NCBI RefSeq assembly: GCF_001428125.1
Contig: NZ_LMSM01000010.1
Location: 1 to 64,000 of the forward strand
DNA length: 64,000 nt
Direction: 5' to 3'
Source: Nocardioides sp. Soil774
GTDB taxonomy: Bacteria; Actinomycetota; Actinomycetes; Propionibacteriales; Nocardioidaceae
The stretch's first letter is position 1. Each line of letters opens with the position of its first letter. Under the pieces are notes generated by a model, which was not told the origin of the DNA, did not search any database, and saw nothing but the letters and a program-made list of their open reading frames with translations. The position numbers were made by a program, and so were the translations under genes. Positions 39,119 through 47,892 of this stretch are shown piece by piece.

Positions 39119-41374
39119 ATGACACTTCTACACCGGGGGGCCGCCGGCCTCGCCTTCGCCGCCCTCGTGGCCGCCGGCCTGGCGCCGGCCGCGCACGCCG
39201 ACACCGTCGCGGCTGACACCCTCGTCAGTGGTGTCGCCTCGCTCGGCAACGTCTGCCGCGGCGCGACGGCCACCGGATCGGTCGGCTTCGCGTTGAAGCG
39301 CACCGGCAGCGCCACGAACGGCCAGGTCTGGGGCAATACGGCCAACGTCACGGTCACCCCGACCTCCCAACCTTCAGGCATGACGCTGGGCAGCACGTCC
39401 GTGACGACACCGTTCAACTGGACCACGCTGAACCCGGCCACGCTCATCGACGCCGGGGACGCGTCGGTCTCGCTCACGGTCCCGGCCAACGCCGCGACAG
39501 GAGTGCGGACGGTCGGCGTCACCTACACCGCGAGCGGACAGGGCGCGTCGGTGACGACCACCTCGAACGACGCATCGGTGACCTTCAGCTGGAACGTCGT
39601 CGACTGCACCCCCGCCGACACCACGGCGCCGGTGATCACCAAGGTCCTCACCCCTGCGCAGCCCGACGGCGCCAACGGGTGGTACCGCACCGACGTGGGG
39701 ATCGACTGGACCGTGTCGGACCCCGAGTCCGCGTTCACCGCGCAGGGCTGCGCCGACACAGCGTTGACCACCGACGGCTCGTTGACCTCCTCGTGCTCCG
39801 CCACGAGCACCGGCGGCACTGCCGGCCCGGTGAGTGTCACCGTGAAGCGTGACGCGACCCCGCCCACGCTCGAGCCGGTCGTCGTCGGTGACCTGGGACA
39901 GAACGGGTGGTACACCGGTGCCGTCACCGTCTCCTGGAAGGCGGGCGACGACACCTCGGGCGTCGACCTCGCCACCGTCTGTGGCGCATCCACCCTCACC
40001 GAGGACGTTGCCTCACGCACGTTCAGCTGCACCGTCAAGGACCTCGCCGGCAACACCGCCACGGCGTCGGCCACGGTCAAGCGCGACGCCACCGACCCGC
40101 TCGTCGTCTCCCACGTGGGCGGCACGCTCGGCGGCGGCGGCTGGTACACCAGCGACGTCGAGGTCACCTGGACCGTCTCGGACGCGACCTCGGACCTCGC
40201 GAGCACCACCGGTTGCGGTGCCACCACGCTCGACGAGGACAGCGCGGGGACGACGTACACCTGCACGGCGACCGACCGCGCGGGCAACGGCACCAGTGAG
40301 ACGGTGGACCTGAAGCGCGACGCCTCTGCGCCCGACGTCTCCTTCACGCGCGCCGGCCTCGAGGGTGACAACGGCTGGTACCGGGGCCCGGTGGTGCTGG
40401 ACTGGACGGTCTCCGACGGCTTCTCGGGGCTGGGAACCGTCGTGGGGTGCGCGGACCGCACGGTCACGGCCGACGGGCGCCACACCTTCCCCTGCACCGC
40501 GACGGACGCGGCAGGCAACGTGGCGCAGGCCTCGGCGCTCGTCGACCTTGACGCCACCGCACCGAGCATCACGCCGACCGCAACGGGCCGGACCAAGGGA
40601 ACCGCGTGGTTCACCGGCGACGTCGACGTCACGTGGGCCGTCGTGGACCCGACCTCCGGGGTCACGAGCAGCGCCGGTTGCGACAAGGTCACCCTGGGCG
40701 AGGACAGCACCGGGACGACGTACACCTGCTCGGCCACGGACGATGCCGGCAACACCGACAGCGTGAGCACCACGGTGAAGCGCGACGCGACGCCGCCGGT
40801 GCTGACGCTGACGGGCGGCCCGGTCCACCAGGCGACCTACAACTTCGGCGACGTGCCGGCGGCGGCCACCTGCGTGGCGAGCGATCCCACGTCGGGCCTG
40901 GTCGGCCCCTGCGCCGTCACCGCCGGCCCCACCGCCGTCGGTTCCGGCGCCCAGGTCGCCACTGCCACCGACAAGGCCGGCAACGTCGCCACCGACACAC
41001 GGAGCTACACGGTCGCCGCGTGGCGCTCCGACGGCTTCTACAAGCCGGTGACGATGGGGGCGACGGTGGTCAACACCGTCAAGGCCGGCTCGACCGTGCC
41101 GCTGAAGTTCAACGTCTTCAAGGGCACCACGGCGATGACGTCGGGGATCGGCGCGACCTTCGTGGCGAAGAAGGTGGGCTGTGACGGCTCGGACCTCGCT
41201 GCCGCGGTCGACGAGTTCGGCACCACCGGCAGCACCAGCCTCCGCTACGACGCCTCGGGCGCGCAGTGGGTGCAGAACTGGGCGACTCCGTCGAGCGGCA
41301 AGGCCTCGTGCTACCGCGTCACCCTGACGACCGCCGACGGGTCGTCGACCTCGGCGGACTTCGCGCTCAAGTAG
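39119..41374 (+). CDS. Secreted Ig-like repeat protein with C-terminal PxKF domain
   Basis: A 751-residue exported protein with a signal peptide ([17 protein letters not shown]). An N-terminal beta domain (to about residue 165) is followed by five repeats of about 77 residues, each with GWY or AWF, then V-x-W-x-V-x-D, a GC, TCTATDxAGN-like strand and the closing VKRDATPP. A sixth, shortened unit leads to the C-terminal PxKF domain ([18 protein letters not shown] then [11 protein letters not shown]). Such proteins are surface or matrix adhesins of Gram-positives, but no sorting motif is seen. The ATG at 39119 has an AGGGGG site seven bases upstream. A perfect CRP-like palindrome lies before it. 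Confidence 0.85.
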   Translation: MTLLHRGAAGLAFAALVAAGLAPAAHADTVAADTLVSGVASLGNVCRGATATGSVGFALKRTGSATNGQVWGNTANVTVTPTSQPSGMTLGSTSVTTPFNWTTLNPATLIDAGDASVSLTVPANAATGVRTVGVTYTASGQGASVTTTSNDASVTFSWNVVDCTPADTTAPVITKVLTPAQPDGANGWYRTDVGIDWTVSDPESAFTAQGCADTALTTDGSLTSSCSATSTGGTAGPVSVTVKRDATPPTLEPVVVGDLGQNGWYTGAVTVSWKAGDDTSGVDLATVCGASTLTEDVASRTFSCTVKDLAGNTATASATVKRDATDPLVVSHVGGTLGGGGWYTSDVEVTWTVSDATSDLASTTGCGATTLDEDSAGTTYTCTATDRAGNGTSETVDLKRDASAPDVSFTRAGLEGDNGWYRGPVVLDWTVSDGFSGLGTVVGCADRTVTADGRHTFPCTATDAAGNVAQASALVDLDATAPSITPTATGRTKGTAWFTGDVDVTWAVVDPTSGVTSSAGCDKVTLGEDSTGTTYTCSATDDAGNTDSVSTTVKRDATPPVLTLTGGPVHQATYNFGDVPAAATCVASDPTSGLVGPCAVTAGPTAVGSGAQVATATDKAGNVATDTRSYTVAAWRSDGFYKPVTMGATVVNTVKAGSTVPLKFNVFKGTTAMTSGIGATFVAKKVGCDGSDLAAAVDEFGTTGSTSLRYDASGAQWVQNWATPSSGKASCYRVTLTTADGSSTSADFALK

Positions 41375-41390
41375 ACGGGGGATGGGGGAA

Positions 41391-41433
41391 GCGTCATGGC
41401 CCGGGGGCCACGTAGGCTCCCGGGCCATGACGC
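41391..41433 (+). promoter_or_regulatory. 15-bp perfect inverted repeat covering the glmM start codon
   Basis: GCGTCATGGCCCGGG (41391-41405) and CCCGGGCCATGACGC (41419-41433) are exact reverse complements separated by 13 bases. The right arm contains the glmM ATG (41427-41429). The spacer contains TAGGCT (41413-41418), a good -10 placed eight bases from the ATG. As RNA, the pairing would bury the start codon in messages reading through from upstream, while a leaderless message would lack the left arm. As DNA it is a potential operator. Confidence 0.7.
41413..41418 (+). promoter_or_regulatory. -10 element of glmM (leaderless)
   Basis: TAGGCT ends eight bases before the ATG at 41427, within the loop of the inverted repeat. 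No Shine-Dalgarno precedes glmM. Confidence 0.5.
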
Positions 41434-42773
41434 GACTCTTCGGCACGGACGGCGTCCGGGGCCTGGCCAACGACACGTTGACCGCCGAGCTGGCCCTGGA
41501 CCTGTCGGTCTGCGCCGCGCACGTCCTGGCCGACCGGGGCGAGTTCGAGGGCCACCGCCCCGTCGCCGTGGTCGGGCGTGACACGCGCATCTCCGGGCAG
41601 TTCCTCGAGGCCGCGGTCGTCGCGGGCCTGGCGTCCGCGGGCGTCGACGTACTGCTCCTGGGGGTGCTGCCGACCCCGGGCGTGGCCTACATGACCGAGC
41701 GCCTCGGCGCCGACCTCGGCGTGATGCTGTCGGCCTCGCACAACCCGATGCCCGACAACGGCATCAAGTTCCTCGCCCGCGGCGGGCACAAGCTCGACGA
41801 CGCGATCGAGATCGCGATCGAGCGACGCATGGGCGAGCCGTGGGAGCGGCCCACCGGTGGCGACGTGGGCCGCGTGACGGTCTACGACACGGCCGTCGAG
41901 GAGTACGCCGCCCACCTCGAAGGCACGATCACCCACCCGCTGGTGGGGCTCAAGGTCGTGCTCGACTGCGCCGAGGGTGCCGCGCACGCCGCCGGCCCGC
42001 GGGCGCTCGAGGACGCCGGCGCGACGGTCGTCGCGATCCACGCCGACCCCGACGGGCTCAACATCAACGACAGCTGCGGCTCGACCCACGTGGAGTCGCT
42101 GCAGGCCGCGGTGCTCGAGCACGGCGCCGATGCCGGCTTCGCGCTCGACGGCGACGCCGACCGGTGCCTGGCGGTCGACCACGAGGGCAACGTCGTCGAC
42201 GGCGACCAGATCCTCGCCATCCTCGCGCTCTCGCTGCGCGACCAGGGACGCCTGGCCAAGGACACCGTCGTCGCGACGGTGATGAGCAACCTGGGCTTCG
42301 TGCAGGCGCTGCGCGCCAACGACGTCGGCGTACGCCAGACGAAGGTGGGCGACCGCTACGTCCTCGAGGCGATGAAGGTCTCCGGCTACTCCCTCGGCGG
42401 CGAGCAGTCGGGCCACGTCATCCTCAGTGACCACGCCACCACCGGCGACGGCATCCTCACCACGCTCCACGTGATGGAGCGGATGGCCACGACCGGCCGC
42501 TCGCTGGCCGACCTGGCCTCGGTGATGACGCGCCTGCCGCAGGTGCTGCTCAACGTCTCCGGCGTCGACAAGTCGCGCGCCGACGAGGACGCGGTGCTCG
42601 CCGCGGCGGTCGCCGAGGAGGAGGCCGCGCTGGGGGAGCGGGGCCGGATCCTGCTGCGCCCCTCGGGCACCGAGCCGATCGTGCGCGTGATGGTCGAGGC
42701 ACCCACCCATGACGAGGCGCAGGGCGTCGCCTCGCGCCTCGCCGACGTGGTGAAGCAGCAGCTCGCGCTCTGA
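41427..42773 (+). CDS. glmM: Phosphoglucosamine mutase
   Basis: A 448-residue GlmM, which interconverts glucosamine 6-phosphate and glucosamine 1-phosphate for UDP-GlcNAc and peptidoglycan synthesis. The phosphoserine is Ser104 in [17 protein letters not shown], the magnesium loop is [12 protein letters not shown], sugar-binding GGEQSGH follows, and the phosphate-binding loop is [16 protein letters not shown]. The N-terminus [12 protein letters not shown] is standard. The start codon lies inside a 15-bp inverted repeat and follows a TAGGCT -10, so a leaderless message is likely. A hairpin terminator follows at 42795-42834. GlmS, the preceding enzyme of the pathway, is 7 kb downstream. Confidence 0.97.
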   Translation: MTRLFGTDGVRGLANDTLTAELALDLSVCAAHVLADRGEFEGHRPVAVVGRDTRISGQFLEAAVVAGLASAGVDVLLLGVLPTPGVAYMTERLGADLGVMLSASHNPMPDNGIKFLARGGHKLDDAIEIAIERRMGEPWERPTGGDVGRVTVYDTAVEEYAAHLEGTITHPLVGLKVVLDCAEGAAHAAGPRALEDAGATVVAIHADPDGLNINDSCGSTHVESLQAAVLEHGADAGFALDGDADRCLAVDHEGNVVDGDQILAILALSLRDQGRLAKDTVVATVMSNLGFVQALRANDVGVRQTKVGDRYVLEAMKVSGYSLGGEQSGHVILSDHATTGDGILTTLHVMERMATTGRSLADLASVMTRLPQVLLNVSGVDKSRADEDAVLAAAVAEEEAALGERGRILLRPSGTEPIVRVMVEAPTHDEAQGVASRLADVVKQQLAL

Positions 42774-42794
42774 GGTCGCTGCCCCGCCCTCTGT

Positions 42795-42834
42795 GTCATG
42801 AGGACTGCGGGTCCGCACCCGCAATCCCCATGAC
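42795..42834 (+). terminator. Terminator of glmM
   Basis: An inner 7-bp stem (TGCGGGT-N4-ACCCGCA) is enclosed by GTCATG/CATGAC pairing. It ends 33 bp before the next gene. Confidence 0.65.
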
Positions 42835-42853
42835 GGTCCACGACCTGCCGCAC

Positions 42854-42859
42854 TAGGGT
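42854..42859 (+). promoter_or_regulatory. -10 element of the 42.9-kb GNAT gene
   Basis: TAGGGT ends seven bases before the GTG at 42867. No ribosome site is seen, so the message is probably leaderless. Confidence 0.5.
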
Positions 42860-42866
42860 CGCCGCC

Positions 42867-43856
42867 GTGGTCGACATCGAGCAGATCAACCCGCGCAACG
42901 AGGCGGCCCTGCGGGCGTGGTGGGAGGTCGGGCACGCGGCCACGGCGTACCGCCCCGGGAAGCCGTGGCCGCTGTGGGAGCAGAGCCGCGTGGCCCTGCC
43001 CGCCGACAACCCCGAGCGGGGCATCACGCTGCTCGGCGCGATCGACGGCCGCGAGATGGTGGGCGCGGGCCTGCTGACCCGCACGCTGCGCGAGAACCTG
43101 CACGCCGCGATGGCGTTCGCGTTCGTGCGGCCCGACCGCACCCGCGAGGGCACCGGTCGCCGCCTCGCCGACGAGCTCGAGGTCGTGGCGGCCGGCGACG
43201 GGCGTACGACGCTGCAGAGCGAGGCCTACCTCCCACCGGGCGGCGCGGGCGTGCCCGAGGCGTTCGCGCGGGCGATGGGCTACGACGTCGCCAGCCGGGA
43301 GTCGATCAAGGAGCTGGCCACGGGGGACTACCTCGCCCGTCGCGACGCGCTCGCGGCCGCGGTGCGCGCCGACGGCTACCGGGTCGTCACCTTCGACACC
43401 GTGTGCCCCGAGGAGCACCTCGACTCCTTCGGACGGCTGCTCGGGATGCTCATGTCGGAGGTGCCGCTGGGCGAGCTCGACCTGACGACCTCGGAGTGGA
43501 CGCCCGAGCGCATCCGGGCCGCCGAGCAGCGACAGGTCGCCACCGGCCGCCACGTGCACACCGCGCTCGCGATCGCCGCGGACGGCGCGGTGGCGGGTGT
43601 CTCCGACGTACGCGTCGACGACACCGACCACGAGCACGCGCAGGTCGGCATCACGATCGTCGACCCCGCCCACCGCGGGCGCCGGCTCGGGCTGGCGCTC
43701 AAGCTCGCCACGCACGACCTGGTGCTGGCGGCGTACCCCACGCTGGAGCGCGTCGACACGTCCAACGCCGAGGTCAACACGCACATGAACGCCGTCAACG
43801 AGGCGCTGGGCTATCGCACGATCGAGACGCTGCTGGAGCTGCAGAAGAAGCTGTGA
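42867..43856 (+). CDS. Two-domain GNAT acetyltransferase (paralogue)
   Basis: A 329-residue tandem GNAT protein. Domain 1 includes AFAFVRPDRTREGTGRRLADELE, a conserved acetyl-CoA loop; domain 2 includes VGITIVDPAHRGRRLGLALKLATHDLVL and ends with SNAEVNTHMNAVNEALGYR and LQKKL. It is clearly related to the 14215-15249 protein, with which it shares the architecture and C-terminal motif. The GTG start follows TAGGGT by seven bases. It stands alone between glmM and the convergent HxlR regulator. Substrate unknown. Confidence 0.87.
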   Translation: MVDIEQINPRNEAALRAWWEVGHAATAYRPGKPWPLWEQSRVALPADNPERGITLLGAIDGREMVGAGLLTRTLRENLHAAMAFAFVRPDRTREGTGRRLADELEVVAAGDGRTTLQSEAYLPPGGAGVPEAFARAMGYDVASRESIKELATGDYLARRDALAAAVRADGYRVVTFDTVCPEEHLDSFGRLLGMLMSEVPLGELDLTTSEWTPERIRAAEQRQVATGRHVHTALAIAADGAVAGVSDVRVDDTDHEHAQVGITIVDPAHRGRRLGLALKLATHDLVLAAYPTLERVDTSNAEVNTHMNAVNEALGYRTIETLLELQKKL

Positions 43857-43857
43857 G

Positions 43858-44247
43858 TCAGCGCGCGTCGAACGCGGTGTCGTAGTCCTCGCGGGAGGCG
43901 AGGATCACGGCGAGGTGCGTCTCCGCCCAGTCGGTGAGGGTGGCGATCGGTCCGGTGAGCGAGGCCCCGAGCGGGGTGAGCTCGTAGTCCACGCGCGGCG
44001 GGACCTGGGCGTGCACGGTGCGGGTCAGCAGCCCGTCGCGCTCCATCGCGCGCAGCGTCTGGGTGAGCACCTTCGGCGCGACGCCGCCGATGCGGGCGCG
44101 CAGCTCGCTGAAGCGCAGGCTCCCCCCCTCGAGCGAGGCGATCACCAGGACGGTCCACTTGTCGCCGATGCGGTCGAGCACGACGCGGGTGGGGCACTCG
44201 GGGTCGAACGCGTCGCCGCGGGTCGCCTGGGGCTCTATGGTTACCAC
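43858..44247 (-). CDS. HxlR-family transcriptional regulator
   Basis: A 129-residue HxlR-type winged helix protein. The core reads CPTRVVLDRIGDKWTVLVIASL then LRFSELRARIGGVAPKVLTQTLRAMERDGLLTRTVHA and PRVDYELTPLGASL, the family signature. Only one Cys is present, close to the N-terminus, in the position used by redox- or aldehyde-sensing HxlR proteins (YodB/HxlR type). It is divergent from an NAD(P)-binding protein gene, its probable target. A TATAAG -10 ends six bases before the GTG at 44247. Three GGTTACC sites in the shared region are candidate operators. Confidence 0.9.
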   Translation of the reverse strand: MVTIEPQATRGDAFDPECPTRVVLDRIGDKWTVLVIASLEGGSLRFSELRARIGGVAPKVLTQTLRAMERDGLLTRTVHAQVPPRVDYELTPLGASLTGPIATLTDWAETHLAVILASREDYDTAFDAR

Positions 44248-44292
44248 GAGGTACTTATAGCACGTTGAAGTGCTTGGTTACCAATGGTTACC
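44239..44292. promoter_or_regulatory. Operator region shared by HxlR gene and its divergent neighbour
   Basis: GGTTACC occurs three times in the same direction (44239-44245, 44276-44282, 44286-44292). Between the first and second copies lies the dyad AGCAC-N6-GTGCT (44259-44274), and the minus-strand -10 TATAAG (44254-44259) is enclosed. The first copy overlaps the HxlR start codon. This is consistent with autoregulation and control of the oxidoreductase gene by HxlR. Confidence 0.6.
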
Positions 44293-44332
44293 GTGGCAGT
44301 CGTTCCCCCCATCGACCCATGAAGGACCTCCC

Positions 44333-44917
44333 ATGAAGATCGCACTGTTCGGCGCCACCGGCATGGTCGGCACCCGCTTCGCCGCCGAGGCCACGGCCCG
44401 CGGCCACGAGGTGACCGGGCTCAGCCGCTCCACCGGCGGCGACCTCGCCGACCCCGCTGCCGTGCGCGACGCGGCCGCCTCGCACGACGTCATCGTCTCC
44501 GCGACGGGCCCCAGCCGCACCGGTGCGCCCCACCAGGAGTGGCTCGACGCCGTCGCCACCCTGATCGCGAACGCCGGCGACGCACGCGTGCTCTTCGTCG
44601 GAGGCGCGGGCTCGCTGCTCACCCCGGACGGCACCCGGCTGCTCGACACCGACGACTTCCCCGAGGAGTACAAGGCCGAGGCCACCTCGGGCGCCGCCGC
44701 CCTCGACCTCTTCCGCGCCGCGCCCGACTCCCTCGACTGGACCTTCGTCAGCCCGGCGCCGGTCATCGCGCCCGGCGAGCGCACCGGCTCCTACGCCACC
44801 TCGCTCGACACCCCCGCCGGTGACTTCATCAGCGCCGAGGACTACGCGGTCGTGCTCGTCGACGAGATCGAGCAGCCGCAGCACCGGCGCCAGCGCTTCT
44901 CCGCCGCCACCGCCTGA
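44333..44917 (+). CDS. NAD(P)H-binding protein, atypical SDR
   Basis: A 194-residue Rossmann-fold protein. The dinucleotide motif is KIALFGATGMVGTRFAAEA (GxxGxxG), with VIVSATGP and RVLFVGGAGSL as later strands, similar to the NAD(P)H-binding family of NmrA-like/atypical short-chain reductases. It lacks the Tyr-Lys pair of classical SDRs, so it may sense or reduce NAD(P)H-linked quinones or be regulatory. AAGGA lies about eight bases before the ATG at 44333. Divergent pairing with an HxlR regulator is a common arrangement that responds to electrophiles or redox stress. Confidence 0.87.
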   Translation: MKIALFGATGMVGTRFAAEATARGHEVTGLSRSTGGDLADPAAVRDAAASHDVIVSATGPSRTGAPHQEWLDAVATLIANAGDARVLFVGGAGSLLTPDGTRLLDTDDFPEEYKAEATSGAAALDLFRAAPDSLDWTFVSPAPVIAPGERTGSYATSLDTPAGDFISAEDYAVVLVDEIEQPQHRRQRFSAATA

Positions 44918-44924
44918 GCCCACG

Positions 44925-44985
44925 GCTCCCGTCATCCCGGGACAGGGTCGGGACATCGGTCCGCTGCGCCCGGGACGACGGGAGC
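44925..44985. repeat. Large interrupted inverted repeat
   Basis: GCTCCCGTC-N2-CCCGGG (44925-44941) pairs with CCCGGG-N2-GACGGGAGC (44969-44985), 15 paired bases with a 27-base loop. Two GGGACA repeats spaced 11 bp (44939 and 44950) begin in the left arm. It follows the NAD(P)-binding protein gene and precedes a membrane protein gene by 16 bp, so it may be a terminator of the former or an operator of the latter. Confidence 0.5.
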
Positions 44986-45000
44986 AGCACGCTCCTGGGC

Positions 45001-45786
45001 ATGACACTCATCGACACCCACACGCCGTCCGCCACCACCGCCCTCCCGGTCCCGAGCCGCAGCCGCCGAGCCGTCCTCGTGCTCGTCGGTCTGCTCAACT
45101 GCGCGCTGCCCACCGTGTTCACCCTCAACATCACCCGGATGCTCCTCACCGGCGAGCTGTCCGAGCACCGCTACCACCAGCTCACCGGGCAGGGGGAGAT
45201 CCTCTTCGCCCTCTGGCTGGTCCCCATCGTGCTGATGCTCCGCGCCGGCTGGCGCGGTCGTCGGCCCGCTGCCGCTACCGGTCTGCACCACCTCGTGCTC
45301 ATCGGGACCGGAGTCGTCGCAGCCACGCTCGCCCCCGGCGGCGGCGCCCCGTTCCTCGTCGCGGTGGTCACGGTCACCGGCGCCCTGCTCTGGGCGGCCC
45401 TGCCCGCGCGCCCCCGGCTGCGGCTGCCGCTGCGGATCGACCCGCTGCTCGCCCCGCTCGCCCTGGTCGGCAGTGCCCTGCTGGTGGCGTACGCCATCGA
45501 CCAGCTGGCGTTGCAGGACGCGGCGACGACCGGGTTCCACTCCTCCAACCCGCACTTCTTCGACCAGGCGTGGATCGCGCTCACGCTCGCTGCCATGGGC
45601 CTGCTGGCCGCGCTGCTGCCCGCGGCCCGGCGCTCGGTGCGCTGGGTCGCCCTGGCGCTGGTCGTCCTCGGCGGTGCCGGACTCGCGCTGGGCGAGGGCG
45701 CCCCGGTCCACGGCGGTCTGCTCGTCCTCGGCGCGGTGACCGGACTCGCCGACCTGGCCGGGCGCCGTTCGCTGTCGCGGAACTGA
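45001..45786 (+). CDS. Polytopic membrane protein of unknown function
   Basis: A 261-residue integral membrane protein with about seven hydrophobic helices (for example LVLVGLLNCALPTVFTLNI, ILFALWLVPIVLMLRAG, LLAPLALVGSALLVAYAI and WVALALVVLGGAGLALG), separated by Arg-rich loops. No catalytic motif is recognisable. The gene ends 36 bp before a NarL-type sensor kinase and runs the same way, so it may be part of that signalling unit or its target. A large inverted repeat lies just upstream. Confidence 0.68.
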   Translation: MTLIDTHTPSATTALPVPSRSRRAVLVLVGLLNCALPTVFTLNITRMLLTGELSEHRYHQLTGQGEILFALWLVPIVLMLRAGWRGRRPAAATGLHHLVLIGTGVVAATLAPGGGAPFLVAVVTVTGALLWAALPARPRLRLPLRIDPLLAPLALVGSALLVAYAIDQLALQDAATTGFHSSNPHFFDQAWIALTLAAMGLLAALLPAARRSVRWVALALVVLGGAGLALGEGAPVHGGLLVLGAVTGLADLAGRRSLSRN

Positions 45787-45809
45787 CCCGGCCCGGTGCC
45801 GACCCGACC

Positions 45810-45815
45810 TACACT
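45810..45815 (+). promoter_or_regulatory. -10 element setting the kinase start
   Basis: TACACT ends seven bases before the in-frame GTG at 45823, consistent with a leaderless message. This argues for 45823 over the GTG at 45796, which has no ribosome site. Confidence 0.48.
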
Positions 45816-45822
45816 CCGCAAC

Positions 45823-47892
45823 GTGCTGACCGCGCCGCGCCCCGAAGACACCGTCCTCGGGGCGCGTCCCGATCGCCCGCTGCGCGGCTCGGTTCCCTCC
45901 CTCGCGGTCGCTGCCCTGGGGGTCGTGGGTGCGTTCGCGGCGCTGCTCCTCGTGTCGGCCTCGGGGTCGTGGGGCCTGGTGCCCGCCGCCCAGGTGCCGG
46001 TCGACGCGACGGTGGGCATCGCGTTCCCGGTGATGGCAGTGGTCATGCTGACCGCGTCGAACCTCGGACGCGGCGCCCGCGCACTGGCCCGGGTGCTGCT
46101 CGTGGCGGGCGCCTGCTCCGGCGTCGCAGCCCTGACCACCGCTGTCTGCCTCGCCAGCGGTTCGCGCGCGCACGCAGACGATCTCGTCGTGCAGGTCGCC
46201 GTGCAGGTTCAGGGCGCCATCTGGGTACCGGGCTTCGTCCCCCTGCTGACGCTCGTGCCGCTGCTCTACCCCGACGGCCTGCTCCCCGGCCGGGCCTGGC
46301 GGTGGGCAGCCGCGGCCTCGGTGATCGGGACGCTGGCGCTGACCGTCGGGATCGGCCTCTACCCCGAGACGTTCCCGGGCCAGGTGCCACTGCCCAAGCC
46401 CGTCGTCCACCTGCCCGCCTCTCGCCTCCTCACCGTCGTCGGCGCGGTGGTCCTGCTCCCGGCCGGGGTCCTCGCCCTCGCCTCGCCCGTGGTGCGGCTG
46501 GTGCGGGCGCGAGGGCTGCGTCGCCGGCAGGTCGTGGTGCTGCTGGTCGCCGCCGCCGTGCTGGCCGCGGTCACGGCCGCCCAGGGCGTGCTGCCCACGC
46601 CACTCGACGTGGTGGCGCAGGCGGTCGCCGCAGGCCTCGTCGCGGTGGCGATCGGCGTCGCCGTCACCCGGCACGGTCTGTACGACCTCGACACCGCCGT
46701 GGCGCGTGCCCTGGTGGCGGCCAGCCTGGCGGTCTGCCTGGCAGGGGCATACCTCACGCTCTTCACTGTGCTGCAGGCACTTCCGCAGCACCGCTCAGCA
46801 CTCAGTGCCGCCCTCGCCGCCGGACTCACCGGTGTGGTGCTCCAGCCGCTCGGCCGCCGCCTCACCTCCGGCGTCGACCGCCTGTTCTACGGGGACCGCG
46901 CAGATCCCTTCGCGGTGACGGCCGAGCTCGCGGCGCGGCTGACCCGCACCGGTCTCGACGTGGCGGTCGTGCCGCAGGTCGTGTGCGACACCGTCGTGGA
47001 GTCGCTGCGACTCCCCGCCGCGCAGGTGCGGCTGGTGATGGAGGGGAGCACCCCGGTCGTGGCCGTGGCGGGAGACCCGGGGCCAGCCGATGCCGCCTCC
47101 GGCTTCGAGCTGCGCCACCGCGGCGAGGTCGTGGGACGGCTCGAGGTGTGGCGCCGCACGGGTGAGCGGACCCTCGACGAGCGCGACGACGCGGTGGTCC
47201 GCGGCATCGCGGACCAGGTCTCGCCCGCGATCGCGGCGCTCCAGCTGCACCGGCAGCTCCAACGCAGTCGTGAGGCGCTGGTCGCGGCCCGCGAGGACGA
47301 GCGACTCCGGTTGCGCCGCGAGCTCCACGACGGGCTGGGCGCGACCCTCGCCGGCCTGCGGCTGCAGGTGGAGACCGCGTCCGACCTCACGAACGACCAG
47401 GACGTGTCCCGGTTGCTCGAGTCGGCCGGCGCCGGTGTGGCGGGGGCCGTCGCCGAGGTCCGCGCCGTCACCGACGGCCTACGTCCGGCGGGCATCGACG
47501 AGCTCGGCCTGCCGCGGGCGCTCGCCGCGCTCGCCGATCGCATCTGGGTGCCGGGGCTCGAGGTCCGTGTCGACGTCGCCCCGCACGTCCGGGCGGATCC
47601 CGCCGTCGAGGTCGCGCTGCACCGGATCGCGGGCGAGGCGCTCGCCAACGCCGCCCGGCACTCCGGTGCCCGGCACGTCGTGCTCCGCGTGAGTGACGCC
47701 CACGGCATCACGCTCGAGGTGTCCGACGACGGGATCGGGCTCGACGCGCGAACCGACACCTCCAGCTCAGGCCTGGGCCTGGCCTCCATGCAGCGCCGTG
47801 CCGAGGAGGTGGGCGGCTCATTCCAGGCCCTCTCCTCCGAGCGCGGCACCACCGTGACTGCCGTGCTTCCCCACTCCGTAGGAGACCTGTGA
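45823..47892 (+). CDS. NarL-type sensor histidine kinase with multi-helix membrane domain
   Basis: A 689-residue kinase. About ten hydrophobic helices occupy residues 20-340. A GAF-like region follows (about 360-470), then the HisKA_3 helix LRLRRELHDGLGATLAGLRL with the phospho-acceptor His502, and an HATPase_c domain (HRIAGEALANAARHS; VSDDGIGL; GLGLASMQRRAEEVGGSF). This is the architecture of many NarL-family actinobacterial kinases that sense a membrane signal. The start is placed at GTG 45823 because of the TACACT box; 45796 is possible. The regulator gene overlaps its stop, forming a two-component system whose signal is unknown. Confidence 0.88.
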   Translation: MLTAPRPEDTVLGARPDRPLRGSVPSLAVAALGVVGAFAALLLVSASGSWGLVPAAQVPVDATVGIAFPVMAVVMLTASNLGRGARALARVLLVAGACSGVAALTTAVCLASGSRAHADDLVVQVAVQVQGAIWVPGFVPLLTLVPLLYPDGLLPGRAWRWAAAASVIGTLALTVGIGLYPETFPGQVPLPKPVVHLPASRLLTVVGAVVLLPAGVLALASPVVRLVRARGLRRRQVVVLLVAAAVLAAVTAAQGVLPTPLDVVAQAVAAGLVAVAIGVAVTRHGLYDLDTAVARALVAASLAVCLAGAYLTLFTVLQALPQHRSALSAALAAGLTGVVLQPLGRRLTSGVDRLFYGDRADPFAVTAELAARLTRTGLDVAVVPQVVCDTVVESLRLPAAQVRLVMEGSTPVVAVAGDPGPADAASGFELRHRGEVVGRLEVWRRTGERTLDERDDAVVRGIADQVSPAIAALQLHRQLQRSREALVAAREDERLRLRRELHDGLGATLAGLRLQVETASDLTNDQDVSRLLESAGAGVAGAVAEVRAVTDGLRPAGIDELGLPRALAALADRIWVPGLEVRVDVAPHVRADPAVEVALHRIAGEALANAARHSGARHVVLRVSDAHGITLEVSDDGIGLDARTDTSSSGLGLASMQRRAEEVGGSFQALSSERGTTVTAVLPHSVGDL

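Noticed and set aside
39614..41015. Tandem repeats as a possible CRISPR or DNA satellite
   Set aside because: The periodicity of about 230 bp is coding: it reflects protein repeats of about 77 residues ending in VKRDATPP, with synonymous variation between units.
41394..43784. Long minus-strand open frame across glmM and the GNAT gene
   Set aside because: It spans two well-defined sense genes and a terminator, has no ribosome site, and its composition is that of an antisense shadow.
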